From the NCBI RefSeq assembly GCF_000423785.1, contig NZ_AUIQ01000014.1, positions 1 to 35,620 on the forward strand: 35,620 bases of DNA. The letters are read 5' to 3'. Source of the DNA: Tetragenococcus muriaticus DSM 15685. GTDB taxonomy: Bacteria > Bacillota > Bacilli > Lactobacillales > Enterococcaceae. Shown in pieces: positions 26,294 through 35,620 of the stretch (position 1 is its first letter; every line of letters starts with the position of its first letter). The position numbers and the translations under genes are program-made. The notes under the pieces were generated by a model. It was not told the DNA's origin, ran no database searches, and saw only the letters and a program-made list of their open reading frames with translations.

Positions 26294-26639
26294 TTATCCA
26301 CAATTTTTTGTTTATAATCTTGCGGAAAAAATTTTTTCATTTTATCCACAGCTATTCTATCCCCATAGTTTTCCCCTTTTTTTCCACAGATCAACAAATG
26401 TGAACAAAACTATCCACATCTGCGAACAAATCTGTGAATATCTCTTAAAATCCCCTATAAAAGCAAGTTTTTCAGTAAATTTTTTTGTGGAAAAAGAAAT
26501 CAAAAAAAAGAATATCCACAAAAAAATCCGCTTGTGGATAATTTATTTTTCACCTTGAGGATATATTTTATTTCTTTTCTTGTGTATTTTGTGGAAAAAA
26601 ATTTTTTCCTTTGCTTTTTTTCTTTCTATCTGTGGAAAA
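26294..26639. other. oriC: oriC left lobe: DnaA-box cluster upstream of dnaA
   Basis: A+T-rich, gene-free stretch (26248-26700) with about nine DnaA boxes. Perfect TTATCCACA: 26294-26302, 26342-26350 and 26533-26541 (reverse). One or two mismatches: 26380-26388, 26410-26418, 26486-26494 (reverse), 26512-26520, 26590-26598 (reverse), 26631-26639 (reverse). The last abuts the dnaA promoter. Together with the dnaA-dnaN cluster this is the bipartite origin typical of Firmicutes. Confidence 0.92.
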
Positions 26640-26660
26640 CTTTTAAAATCCATGATAAAT

Positions 26661-26669
26661 TGATACTAT
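26661..26669 (+). promoter_or_regulatory. dnaA promoter (extended -10)
   Basis: TG-A-TACTAT (26661-26669) with only a weak -35. A DnaA box at 26631-26639 lies at the -35 edge, which fits autorepression by DnaA. Confidence 0.5.
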
Positions 26670-26700
26670 CTCGATGAATATATTTACAGGAGGATTTGCT

Positions 26701-28035
26701 ATGCCATCTCTAGAAACGATATGGAAAGAACTTCAAGAAAGTTATAGAAAAGAGATGAATCCAGTTAGCTATAATACTTGGATTGAACCTGCAAAGCCTA
26801 TTTCATTTTATGATAATCAATTAATCATTGAAGTTCCCACAACCGTACAAAAAAATTATTGGGAAAAAAATTTAGCAGGAAAGATTCTCGAAACGTTCTT
26901 TATGATGAGCGGAGAAGAAATTCTTCCTACTTTTGTTACCCCAGATGAAGCAGAAAGTTATAAACAAGAAGAACCAAAAGAAGAGGAAAATACTCCCAAG
27001 TTTCCTGAACATAAAACAATGCTTAATTCCAAATATACGTTTGACACATTTGTTATTGGTAAAGGAAATCAGATGGCTCATGCTGCTGCTTTAGTTACTG
27101 CTGAAGACCCAGGGGCTATTTACAATCCTCTCTTTTTTTATGGAGGTGTAGGTTTAGGTAAAACACACTTAATGCAAGCCATTGGTCATCAAATGTTAGA
27201 AATTCATCCCACCGCAAAAGTAAAATACGTCTCAAGCGAAAATTTTACAAATGATTTTATTAATTCTATCCAAAATAATAAAATGGAAGAATTTCGCAAT
27301 GAATACCGAACAATGGACTTATTACTTGTGGACGATGTACAATTTCTAGTCAATAAAGAAGGAACACAAGAGGAATTTTTTAATACATTTGAAGAACTAT
27401 ACCGTAATAATAAACAAATTGTTTTAACAAGCGACCGTTTACCAAATGAAATTCCTAACTTACCTAAACGTCTTGTTTCTCGTTTTGCTTGGGGTTTATC
27501 AGTAGATATCACTCCTCCAGATTTGGAAACAAGGACAGCTATTTTACGTAAAAAAGCAGAAGCTGAAAATTTAGAAATCCCTGACGATACATTAAGTTAT
27601 ATCGCAGGACAAATCGATTCTAATATTCGTGAATTAGAAGGAGCGTTGGTACGAGTCCAAGCTTACGCTGCCATTCAAAGTTCTGATATTACCACTAGTT
27701 TAGCAGCTGAAGCATTAAAAGCTCTTAAAGTGGGGACAAACTTAAGTCAACTAACCGTTGAACAAATTCTAGAAAAAGTAGCCGAGTATTATCACATCAA
27801 TACAACTGATTTAACAGGAAAAAAACGAACGAAGGGGATTGTTGTGCCTCGTCAAATTGCAATGTATTTATGTCGCAATTTAACAGACTATTCCTTGCCA
27901 AAAATTGGAGCAGAATTCGGGGGAAAAGATCATACCACAGTTATTCATGCTTATGAAAAGGTCAATCAACTGCTCGAAGAAAATGAAACCATCAAAAATG
28001 AAGTCAAAGAAATAAAAAATCTGTTAATGGAGTAA
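26701..28035 (+). CDS. dnaA: chromosomal replication initiator DnaA
   Basis: AAA+ initiator that binds DnaA boxes and opens oriC; 444 residues. Domain I (about 1-80; ETIWKELQESYRKEMNPVSYNTWIEP) is followed by a short acidic domain II (about 82-105). The domain III Walker A is GGVGLGKT (148-155) and Walker B LLLVDDVQFL, with the sensor 1 segment IVLTSDR. Domain IV carries the DNA-binding signature GGKDHTTVIHAYEKV. I start at ATG 26701 (MPSLETIW) because CAGGAGG lies 6-7 bases upstream; ATG 26674 in the same frame would contain that site. It heads the dnaA-dnaN group. Confidence 0.98.
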   Translation: MPSLETIWKELQESYRKEMNPVSYNTWIEPAKPISFYDNQLIIEVPTTVQKNYWEKNLAGKILETFFMMSGEEILPTFVTPDEAESYKQEEPKEEENTPKFPEHKTMLNSKYTFDTFVIGKGNQMAHAAALVTAEDPGAIYNPLFFYGGVGLGKTHLMQAIGHQMLEIHPTAKVKYVSSENFTNDFINSIQNNKMEEFRNEYRTMDLLLVDDVQFLVNKEGTQEEFFNTFEELYRNNKQIVLTSDRLPNEIPNLPKRLVSRFAWGLSVDITPPDLETRTAILRKKAEAENLEIPDDTLSYIAGQIDSNIRELEGALVRVQAYAAIQSSDITTSLAAEALKALKVGTNLSQLTVEQILEKVAEYYHINTTDLTGKKRTKGIVVPRQIAMYLCRNLTDYSLPKIGAEFGGKDHTTVIHAYEKVNQLLEENETIKNEVKEIKNLLME

Positions 28036-28185
28036 TGTGGATAATTGTGGAAAAGTCAAAAAAATCGTCCACAACTTTTCCACAGGTGAAAAAGTCTTAT
28101 TTCTTGAGATTTTTTTAGTTATCCACAATATTCACTGCCCTATTACTACCACGATTTTGTTTTATTAATTTAATATAAAAAGGAG
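28036..28185. other. oriC: oriC right lobe: DnaA boxes, DnaA-trio and unwinding region
   Basis: Between dnaA and dnaN. Boxes: TGTGGATAA 28036-28044, TGTGGAAAA 28046-28054, TCGTCCACA 28065-28073, TTTTCCACA 28076-28084, TTATCCACA 28119-28127. GCCC at 28137-28140 leads into CTA-TTA-CTA-CCA (28140-28151), whose complement reads 3'-GAT-AAT-GAT-GGT, the DnaA-trio pattern, and then an A+T-rich tract (28155-28180) suitable as the site of first unwinding. Confidence 0.85.
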
Positions 28186-28193
28186 CATCTTTT

Positions 28194-29324
28194 ATGAAAG
28201 TCACATTAAATCGCACAAGCTTTACTCAACAACTACAAACTGTGCAACGAGCTATTTCAACTAAAACAACTATGCCAATCCTAACAGGTGTAAAAATTGA
28301 TTTATCTAATAAAGGATTAACCTTAACAGGAAGTAATGCTGATATTTCAATTGAATCTTTTTTAAGCTCTGAAGACGAAAAGGCTCAAATGAAGATTGAA
28401 AGTCCTGGTAGTATCGTATTACAAGCACGTTTCTTTAGTGAAATTATCCGTCGTTTACCGGAAAATCACGTTACTTTAGAAGTACTGGATAACAATCAAG
28501 TTGAAATTACTTCAGGCAAAGCCAATTTTCTAGTAAATGGACTAGATGCAGAAAGTTATCCACACTTGCCGGTAGTAGATAGTCAGCAAGAAATTCAATT
28601 ACCTGTGGATATGTTAAATAAGTTAATTAATGAAACAGTTTTTGCAGTTTCTCAACATGAAAGTCGCCCTATTTTGACAGGAGTTCACTTTACGTTAAAA
28701 AATCACCGTTTGTTAGCAGTAGCTACCGATTCTCATCGGCTAAGTCAACGTATTATTCCTTTAGAAAATGATAACGAACCGTTTGACATTGTTATCCCAG
28801 GAAAAAGTTTAACGGAATTATCACGTTCATTAACAGATGAAGAAGAAACGGTACAAATTAGTATTATGGAAAATCAGGTCTTGTTTGAAACTAACACAAT
28901 GAAATTTTATTCTCGTTTACTAGAAGGCAAGTATCCAGATACAGATCGTTTAATTCCAGATTCTTTTAATACAGAAATCGAATTTAATGTAACAGATCTT
29001 TTAGCTGCTATTGAGCGTGCCTCTTTGTTATCACATGAAAGTCGTAATAATATTGTTCGCTTACAAATTGCTGATGATAGTGTTGTTTTACATGGAAATT
29101 CGCCAGAAGTTGGGAAAGTTGAGGAGGACTTGAAATATGAAAAAGTTTCAGGGGAACCTTTAGAAATTTCTTTTAATCCTGATTATATGAAGGATGCATT
29201 GCGAGCTTTTGGCGAAACGTCTATCCGGATTTGTTTTATCTCTGCTGTACGACCATTTACTTTAGAGCCTACCGAAGGGCAAGGAGCGTTTCTACAACTC
29301 ATTACACCGGTACGTACCAATTAA
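28194..29324 (+). CDS. dnaN: DNA polymerase III beta subunit (sliding clamp)
   Basis: Ring-shaped processivity clamp; 376 residues, three repeated clamp folds (about 1-120, 128-245, 250-376). The start MKVTLNRTSFTQQLQTVQRAIS and the C-terminal FTLEPTEGQGAFLQLITPVR are standard; the C-terminal partner-binding pocket residues lie near the end. The ribosome-binding site AAAGGAG sits at 28178-28184. A perfect DnaA-box sequence (28556-28564) occurs inside the gene at the codons for SYPH and may be incidental. A terminator follows the gene. Confidence 0.98.
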   Translation: MKVTLNRTSFTQQLQTVQRAISTKTTMPILTGVKIDLSNKGLTLTGSNADISIESFLSSEDEKAQMKIESPGSIVLQARFFSEIIRRLPENHVTLEVLDNNQVEITSGKANFLVNGLDAESYPHLPVVDSQQEIQLPVDMLNKLINETVFAVSQHESRPILTGVHFTLKNHRLLAVATDSHRLSQRIIPLENDNEPFDIVIPGKSLTELSRSLTDEEETVQISIMENQVLFETNTMKFYSRLLEGKYPDTDRLIPDSFNTEIEFNVTDLLAAIERASLLSHESRNNIVRLQIADDSVVLHGNSPEVGKVEEDLKYEKVSGEPLEISFNPDYMKDALRAFGETSIRICFISAVRPFTLEPTEGQGAFLQLITPVRTN

Positions 29325-29353
29325 AAAATAAAAATAGATTTTTCCTTATAAGG

Positions 29354-29383
29354 GGCTTAGTTTAAATTCTAAGCCTTTTTTTT
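29354..29383 (+). terminator. dnaN terminator
   Basis: Perfect 7-bp stem GGCTTAG/CTAAGCC with an 8-base loop, followed by eight T. Confidence 0.8.
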
Positions 29384-29447
29384 GGTTTTAAATGAAAATT
29401 GCCCAAATAAATAAAAACTTCTGAGAAAGAAAAATAGAGGGATTTAT

Positions 29448-29476
29448 TTGTCTTATTTACTTAAAAAGGGTATAAT
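29448..29476 (+). promoter_or_regulatory. yaaA-recF-gyrB promoter
   Basis: TTGTCT (29448-29453), 17-base spacer, perfect TATAAT (29471-29476); the yaaA ATG is at 29509. Confidence 0.75.
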
Positions 29477-29508
29477 GTAAGTATATGCTGAAAAAATAGA
29501 GGGATAAA

Positions 29509-29748
29509 ATGAAAGAAGCAATCATTTTAGAAACAGAATATATGACACTGGCCCAATTGTTAAAAGAAATTGACATCATAGCAAGTGGTGGTCAAGCAAA
29601 GGGATATTTACAAGAAAACACAGTGTTTGTAAATGGAGAAATTGAAACACGTAGAGGACGAAAACTTTACGCTGGAACAATGATTGAAATACCTGAAATA
29701 GGTACTTTTTTTATGAAAGAAAAGGGTAAAAAAGATGCGTCTGACTAA
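29509..29748 (+). CDS. yaaA: S4-domain RNA-binding protein YaaA
   Basis: A 79-residue single S4-like RNA-binding domain. The core reads LAQLLKEIDIIASGGQAKGYLQ, then VFVNGEIETRRGRKLYAGTMIEI, matching the small S4 protein always found between dnaN and recF in Firmicutes. Its target is not firmly established; ribosome assembly has been suggested for relatives. AGAGGG precedes the ATG. The stop overlaps the recF start by 14 bases. Confidence 0.92.
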   Translation: MKEAIILETEYMTLAQLLKEIDIIASGGQAKGYLQENTVFVNGEIETRRGRKLYAGTMIEIPEIGTFFMKEKGKKDASD

Positions 29749-30856
29749 TCTACATATCAAAAATTTTCGTAATTACGAGGAATTATCTGTAGATTTTCAT
29801 AAAAATGTTGTTATTTTTTTAGGAGAAAATGCCCAAGGAAAAACCAATCTTTTGGAAAGTATTTATGCTTTAGCTTTAACACGTAGTCCTCGAACGAATA
29901 ATGAACAAGAACTGATTCAATGGGAGAAAGAGCAAGCGTTTGTCAAAGGAAATGTGCAAAAAAAGTACACCAAGCTTCCTCTTGAGTTGTTCTTGGCGAA
30001 AAAAGGACGAAAAACGAAAATTAACCATATAGAACAAAAAAAGCTTTCCAGCTATATTGGGCAGTTAAACGTTATTTTGTTTGCTCCAGAAGATCTTTCC
30101 TTAGTCAAAGGCAGTCCACAAGTAAGACGAAAATTTTTAGATATAGAGATCGGTCAAATTGATCCGGTCTATCTTTATGAGTCAGTACAATATCAAAAAA
30201 CTTTAAAACAGAGAAATCTCTATCTTAAACAATTGGCTGAACATAAACAAACAGATGAATTATACTTAGATATTTTATCGGAACAATTGATCGAACATGG
30301 AAGCAAGATGTTATTTGCACGCCAACAGTTTGTTAAGCGTTTGGAGTACTGGGCAAATCAGCTTCACCAAAAGATTAGTCAATCAAAGGAACATTTAACT
30401 GTTATGTATCGTTCTAGCGTTACTTGTAAAGACTGGTCAGATGAACAAACAGTTAAAGATGCTTTTGCCCAAGAAATTGCAAAAGTAAAAAGTAAAGAAC
30501 GTTTACGACAAATAACATTGGTCGGCCCGCATCGAGACGATTTGTCGTTTTTTATAAATAAAAAAGACGTACAAACCTTTGGCTCTCAAGGTCAACAAAG
30601 AACGACTGCTTTAAGTGTGAAATTAGCAGAAATTGACCTTATAAAAGAAGAAACTGGAGAATACCCGGTGTTACTGTTAGACGATGTAATGAGTGAATTA
30701 GACGATGCTAGACAATTGCATTTATTAGAAACGATTGAAGGTAAAATACAAACATTTTTGACAACTACTACATTGAAACAAGTAAAAGATAAAATGTCCG
30801 TTGAACCGGAAATTTTTTATATCAATCAAGGACAATTAGAAGGAGAAGATGTATAA
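29735..30856 (+). CDS. recF: DNA replication and repair protein RecF
   Basis: SMC-like ABC ATPase that helps load RecA at gapped DNA; 373 residues. Walker A is GENAQGKT (30-37), the signature region is near FGSQGQQRTTALSVKLAE and Walker B is LLLDDVMSELD. No long coiled coil, as expected. ATG 29735 lies inside the end of yaaA, with AAAGGG upstream. The gyrB GTG follows the stop codon immediately, so these genes are translated from one message. Confidence 0.96.
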   Translation: MRLTNLHIKNFRNYEELSVDFHKNVVIFLGENAQGKTNLLESIYALALTRSPRTNNEQELIQWEKEQAFVKGNVQKKYTKLPLELFLAKKGRKTKINHIEQKKLSSYIGQLNVILFAPEDLSLVKGSPQVRRKFLDIEIGQIDPVYLYESVQYQKTLKQRNLYLKQLAEHKQTDELYLDILSEQLIEHGSKMLFARQQFVKRLEYWANQLHQKISQSKEHLTVMYRSSVTCKDWSDEQTVKDAFAQEIAKVKSKERLRQITLVGPHRDDLSFFINKKDVQTFGSQGQQRTTALSVKLAEIDLIKEETGEYPVLLLDDVMSELDDARQLHLLETIEGKIQTFLTTTTLKQVKDKMSVEPEIFYINQGQLEGEDV

Positions 30857-32806
<1,950 letters not shown>

Positions 32807-32826
32807 ATCGTAAAGGAGGAAAAATT

Positions 32827-35289
32827 TTGAGAGATCAAGAAAATCATATTCATGATATTAATTTATCAAGTGAAATGCGCGGCTCCTTTATCGACTATGC
32901 CATGAGTGTCATTGTAGCTAGAGCTTTGCCTGATGTTCGTGATGGGTTAAAACCAGTGCATCGTCGCATTTTATATGGGATGAGTGAATTAGGGGTAACC
33001 CCTGATAAGCCTCATAAAAAATCTGCTCGTATTGTTGGGGATGTTATGGGAAAATATCATCCTCATGGAGATAGTGCTATTTACGAATCTATGGTAAGAA
33101 TGGCTCAATCTTTTAGTTATCGTAATATGTTAGTAGACGGCCATGGAAATTTTGGCTCTATCGATGGCGATGGCGCAGCAGCTATGCGTTATACAGAGGC
33201 TCGTATGAGCCGTCTATCTGTGGAAATGTTACGCGATTTAAATAAAGATACAGTTGATTTTATTGGAAACTATGATGATACCGAGACAGAGCCAGAAGTA
33301 TTGCCTTCGCGTTTTCCTAATTTGTTGGTTAATGGAACTACTGGAATAGCCGTAGGTATGGCCACCAATATTCCACCTCATAACTTAAGCGAAGTTGTTG
33401 CTGCAATTGATCGTCTGATTGAAAATCCTGAAGTAACGACAAATGAACTGATGGAAGTTTTGCCAGGACCTGACTTTCCAACTGGCGGATTAGTTATGGG
33501 AAAATCTGGGATTAGACGAGCATATGAAACAGGTAAAGGATCCATTACGGTTCGTGCTAAAGTAGAAATTAGTGAAATGTCTAATGGAAAAGAACGAATT
33601 TTAGTAACAGAGCTGCCGTATATGGTAAATAAAGCGAAACTAATTGAACGAATTTCAGAACTCCATCGAGATAAAAGAGTTGAAGGGATTACGGATTTAC
33701 GTGATGAATCTTCACGTGAGGGAATGCGAATTGTCATTGATGTTAGACGAGATGTGAGTGCTTCGGTTGTTTTGAACAACTTATACAAGATGACTGCTTT
33801 GCAATCTTCTTTTGGCTTTAATATGTTAGCCATTGAAAACGGTGTGCCTAGAGTTCTGAATTTAAAACAAATCTTAGAAGACTACTTAGAGCATCAAAAA
33901 AGTGTTATTACGCGCAGAGCGAAATTTGAAAAACAAAAAGCAGAAGCTCGAGCTCATATTTTAGAAGGATTACGGGTTGCTTTAGATCATATCGATGAGA
34001 TTATAGCGGTAATTCGTGGTTCTGAGACCGACGCTCAAGCTAAAGAAACAATGATGGAACAATTCCAGCTTTCTGACCGCCAGGCTCAAGCGATTTTAGA
34101 TATGCGCTTACGTCGTTTAACTGGATTAGAAAGAGATAAAATTGAAAGCGAATATCAAGATTTGTTAGAACAAATCGAAGATCTCGCAGATATTTTAGCC
34201 AGACCGGAACGAGTGATCGAAATTATCCAAACGGAGTTACATGAAATTGAACAACGTTTCGGGGATAAGCGTCGTACTGAACTACTCGTTGGTGAGGTTT
34301 TAAGTTTAGAAGATGAAGATTTAATTGAAGAAGAGGAAATTGTAGTTACTTTAACGAATAACGGATATATTAAACGAGCAGCGAATAGCGAATTCCGTAC
34401 ACAAAATCGTGGGGGACGTGGCGTACAAGGCATGGGTGTTCATGACCAAGATTTTGTTACTACTTTGGTTTCTTGTTCTACACATGACAATTTATTATTT
34501 TTTACCAATGCTGGGAAAGTTTATAAAGCTAAAGGGTATGAAATTCCAGAATACGGGCGTACAGCTAAAGGAATCCCTGTTATTAATTTCTTAGGGATTG
34601 ATTCAAACGAACGAATTCAAACAGTGATCGCTTTATCTAATGATACACAAGAACGAAAATATCTTTTCTTTACTACGAAATATGGGATAGTTAAACGTAC
34701 TTCAGTAGAAGCTTTTAAAAATGTACGTAGTAATGGCTTAATTGCGATAGGATTGAAAGATCAAGATGAATTAGTCAATGTTTTGAGTACTTGTGGGGAT
34801 GATGTGATGATTATAGGTACCCACAAAGGCTATTCTGTTACTTTTCAAGAAGAAGCTGTGCGTGATATGGGGCGAACGGCTAGTGGTGTACGAGGCATTC
34901 GTTTAAGGCCTGAAGATTACGTGGTTGGCGCTGCGGTCATTCGGGAAAATGATGAAGTTCTAGTCATTACTGAAAAAGGCTATGGCAAACGTACCGCAGG
35001 GGATCATTATCCAGTCAAAGGACGTGGCGGTAAAGGAGTCAAAACAGCGAATATTACTGAAAAAAATGGTCCTTTAGCTGGGCTAACGACTGTTTCTGGT
35101 AATGAAGATGTTATGGTAATTACCGATAAAGGCGTTATTATCCGATTCCGTGTTGAAGATATTTCGCAAACTGGACGATCTACGTTGGGTGTTCGGCTGA
35201 TGAAAATGGAAGAAGACGCAAAGGTTGTTACTATGGCAACAGTCGATTCTGAAGAGTTAGAAAAATTAGAAGAGCCGACAAAAGAATAA
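32827..35289 (+). CDS. gyrA: DNA gyrase subunit A
   Basis: DNA-cleaving and wrapping subunit of gyrase; 820 residues. The winged-helix core includes [21 protein letters not shown] and the catalytic Tyr122 in MRYTEARMS. The quinolone-resistance region reads [10 protein letters not shown] with Ser83 and Glu87, so the common resistance substitutions are absent. The C-terminal pinwheel (about 500-805) has the GyrA box as QNRGGRG. The start is TTG with AAAGGAGG 8 bases upstream, and the N-terminus [21 protein letters not shown] is normal. The tail is acidic. Confidence 0.98.
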   Translation: MRDQENHIHDINLSSEMRGSFIDYAMSVIVARALPDVRDGLKPVHRRILYGMSELGVTPDKPHKKSARIVGDVMGKYHPHGDSAIYESMVRMAQSFSYRNMLVDGHGNFGSIDGDGAAAMRYTEARMSRLSVEMLRDLNKDTVDFIGNYDDTETEPEVLPSRFPNLLVNGTTGIAVGMATNIPPHNLSEVVAAIDRLIENPEVTTNELMEVLPGPDFPTGGLVMGKSGIRRAYETGKGSITVRAKVEISEMSNGKERILVTELPYMVNKAKLIERISELHRDKRVEGITDLRDESSREGMRIVIDVRRDVSASVVLNNLYKMTALQSSFGFNMLAIENGVPRVLNLKQILEDYLEHQKSVITRRAKFEKQKAEARAHILEGLRVALDHIDEIIAVIRGSETDAQAKETMMEQFQLSDRQAQAILDMRLRRLTGLERDKIESEYQDLLEQIEDLADILARPERVIEIIQTELHEIEQRFGDKRRTELLVGEVLSLEDEDLIEEEEIVVTLTNNGYIKRAANSEFRTQNRGGRGVQGMGVHDQDFVTTLVSCSTHDNLLFFTNAGKVYKAKGYEIPEYGRTAKGIPVINFLGIDSNERIQTVIALSNDTQERKYLFFTTKYGIVKRTSVEAFKNVRSNGLIAIGLKDQDELVNVLSTCGDDVMIIGTHKGYSVTFQEEAVRDMGRTASGVRGIRLRPEDYVVGAAVIRENDEVLVITEKGYGKRTAGDHYPVKGRGGKGVKTANITEKNGPLAGLTTVSGNEDVMVITDKGVIIRFRVEDISQTGRSTLGVRLMKMEEDAKVVTMATVDSEELEKLEEPTKE

Positions 35290-35301
35290 AGTAAGAAAAA
35301 T

Positions 35302-35331
35302 TTGTTAAAAAAATCAACAAAAGTTTAAAAT
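35302..35331 (+). promoter_or_regulatory. promoter candidate after gyrA
   Basis: TTGTTA (35302-35307), 18-base spacer, TAAAAT (35326-35331). It would drive the leader that carries the ten-codon ORF. No terminator is seen between gyrA and this point. Confidence 0.4.
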
Positions 35332-35361
35332 AAAAAATGCCCTGAATGATTTATAAAAATT

Positions 35362-35370
35362 TGTGGATAA
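35362..35370 (-). promoter_or_regulatory. isolated DnaA box downstream of gyrA
   Basis: TGTGGATAA is a perfect DnaA box on the reverse strand, about 7 kb right of oriC, between the candidate promoter and the short ORF. Confidence 0.55.
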
Positions 35371-35400
35371 CGCATTCGACCGATCAACGAGGTGACTTTT

Positions 35401-35433
35401 ATGTTATTTTCCCTTTTTATCGCCACTTTTTAA
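35401..35433 (+). CDS. ten-codon leader ORF (possible leader peptide)
   Basis: ATG with a strong ribosome-binding site GAGGTGA (35389-35395, 5-base spacing) opens a ten-residue hydrophobic peptide, MLFSLFIATF, ending in TAA. It is followed by a stem TAGGAAG (35441-35447)/CTTCCTA (35482-35488). The right arm overlaps an alternative stem ATTCT (35479-35483)/AGAAT (35490-35494), so the two are mutually exclusive. Ribosome-binding site, short ORF and competing hairpins are the layout of translation-dependent attenuators; the peptide loosely recalls the FSIFVI stretch of ErmC-type leaders. The controlled gene would lie beyond 35620. In 35495-35620 I see no gene. Chance remains a real alternative. 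Confidence 0.4.
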   Translation: MLFSLFIATF

Positions 35434-35620
35434 TCAAGAATAGGAAGGGATAATCGAACGACGCTAAAAAAAGATAAAATTCTTCCTAGAGAATGAAAGC
35501 CAAGCCTTTTTTATAAGGATGAAAAGGGCAAAAGTAAACTAGAGATTCAATCGCTGAATTCGTGTAAGGACTTCCCAAAAAAGTGTATTGTAAACATTTG
35601 TACTTGATAAGTGAATTTGC

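Noticed and set aside
28556-28564. Perfect DnaA box inside dnaN as an origin element
   Set aside because: It falls on conserved codons for SYPH and stands alone, so it is explained by coding; it is mentioned only in the dnaN entry.

Overview
The window is the replication-origin region of a low-GC Gram-positive chromosome. Gene content and protein sequences (DnaA, GyrAB, a lactate oxidase very close to the Aerococcus enzyme, a serine T-box ahead of serS, Lactobacillales gene order) point to the Enterococcaceae, probably Enterococcus or a relative such as Tetragenococcus. The first ~93 bases are the 5' end of a 16S rRNA gene on the minus strand, but they are too short to fix the genus.

Layout. 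(1) 1-650: 16S 5' end, its leader and two tandem rRNA promoters. (2) 684-4090, plus strand: a VanRS-like two-component pair, then serS behind a serine T-box. (3) 4232-10403, minus strand: guaB with its own promoter, then (read leftwards from 10403) rsmG, parA, parB, a DUF951 protein, ychF and a DUF1129 membrane protein. (4) 10404-20200: accessory segment between rsmG and mnmG, holding a GT8 glycosyltransferase, a parS site, pepC, a membrane/secreted protein pair, gene remnants, a LysR regulator divergent from lrgA-lrgB-lctO, a phosphoribosyltransferase-like protein and a PgpA-like protein. (5) 20201-26164, minus strand: mnmG, mnmE, jag, yidC, rnpA, rpmH. (6) 26165-28193: bipartite oriC, with DnaA-box clusters on both sides of dnaA. 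(7) 26701-35289, plus strand: dnaA, dnaN, yaaA, recF, gyrB, gyrA. (8) 35290-35620: leader-like sequence with a ten-codon ORF and a lone DnaA box.

Most genes are transcribed away from oriC. Exceptions are the two-component pair with serS, the lysR gene and the MFS remnant, which face the fork. The core is conventional. The observations most worth following are the lactate oxidase plus LrgAB operon with a cre site on its -35 element, a family of three related terminator-like intergenic repeats (4.1, 11.5 and 18.7 kb), near-consensus parS sites, a terminator-like hairpin in the mnmE leader, and the short leader ORF with competing hairpins after gyrA. I see no CRISPR array, prophage, complete insertion sequence or defence system.
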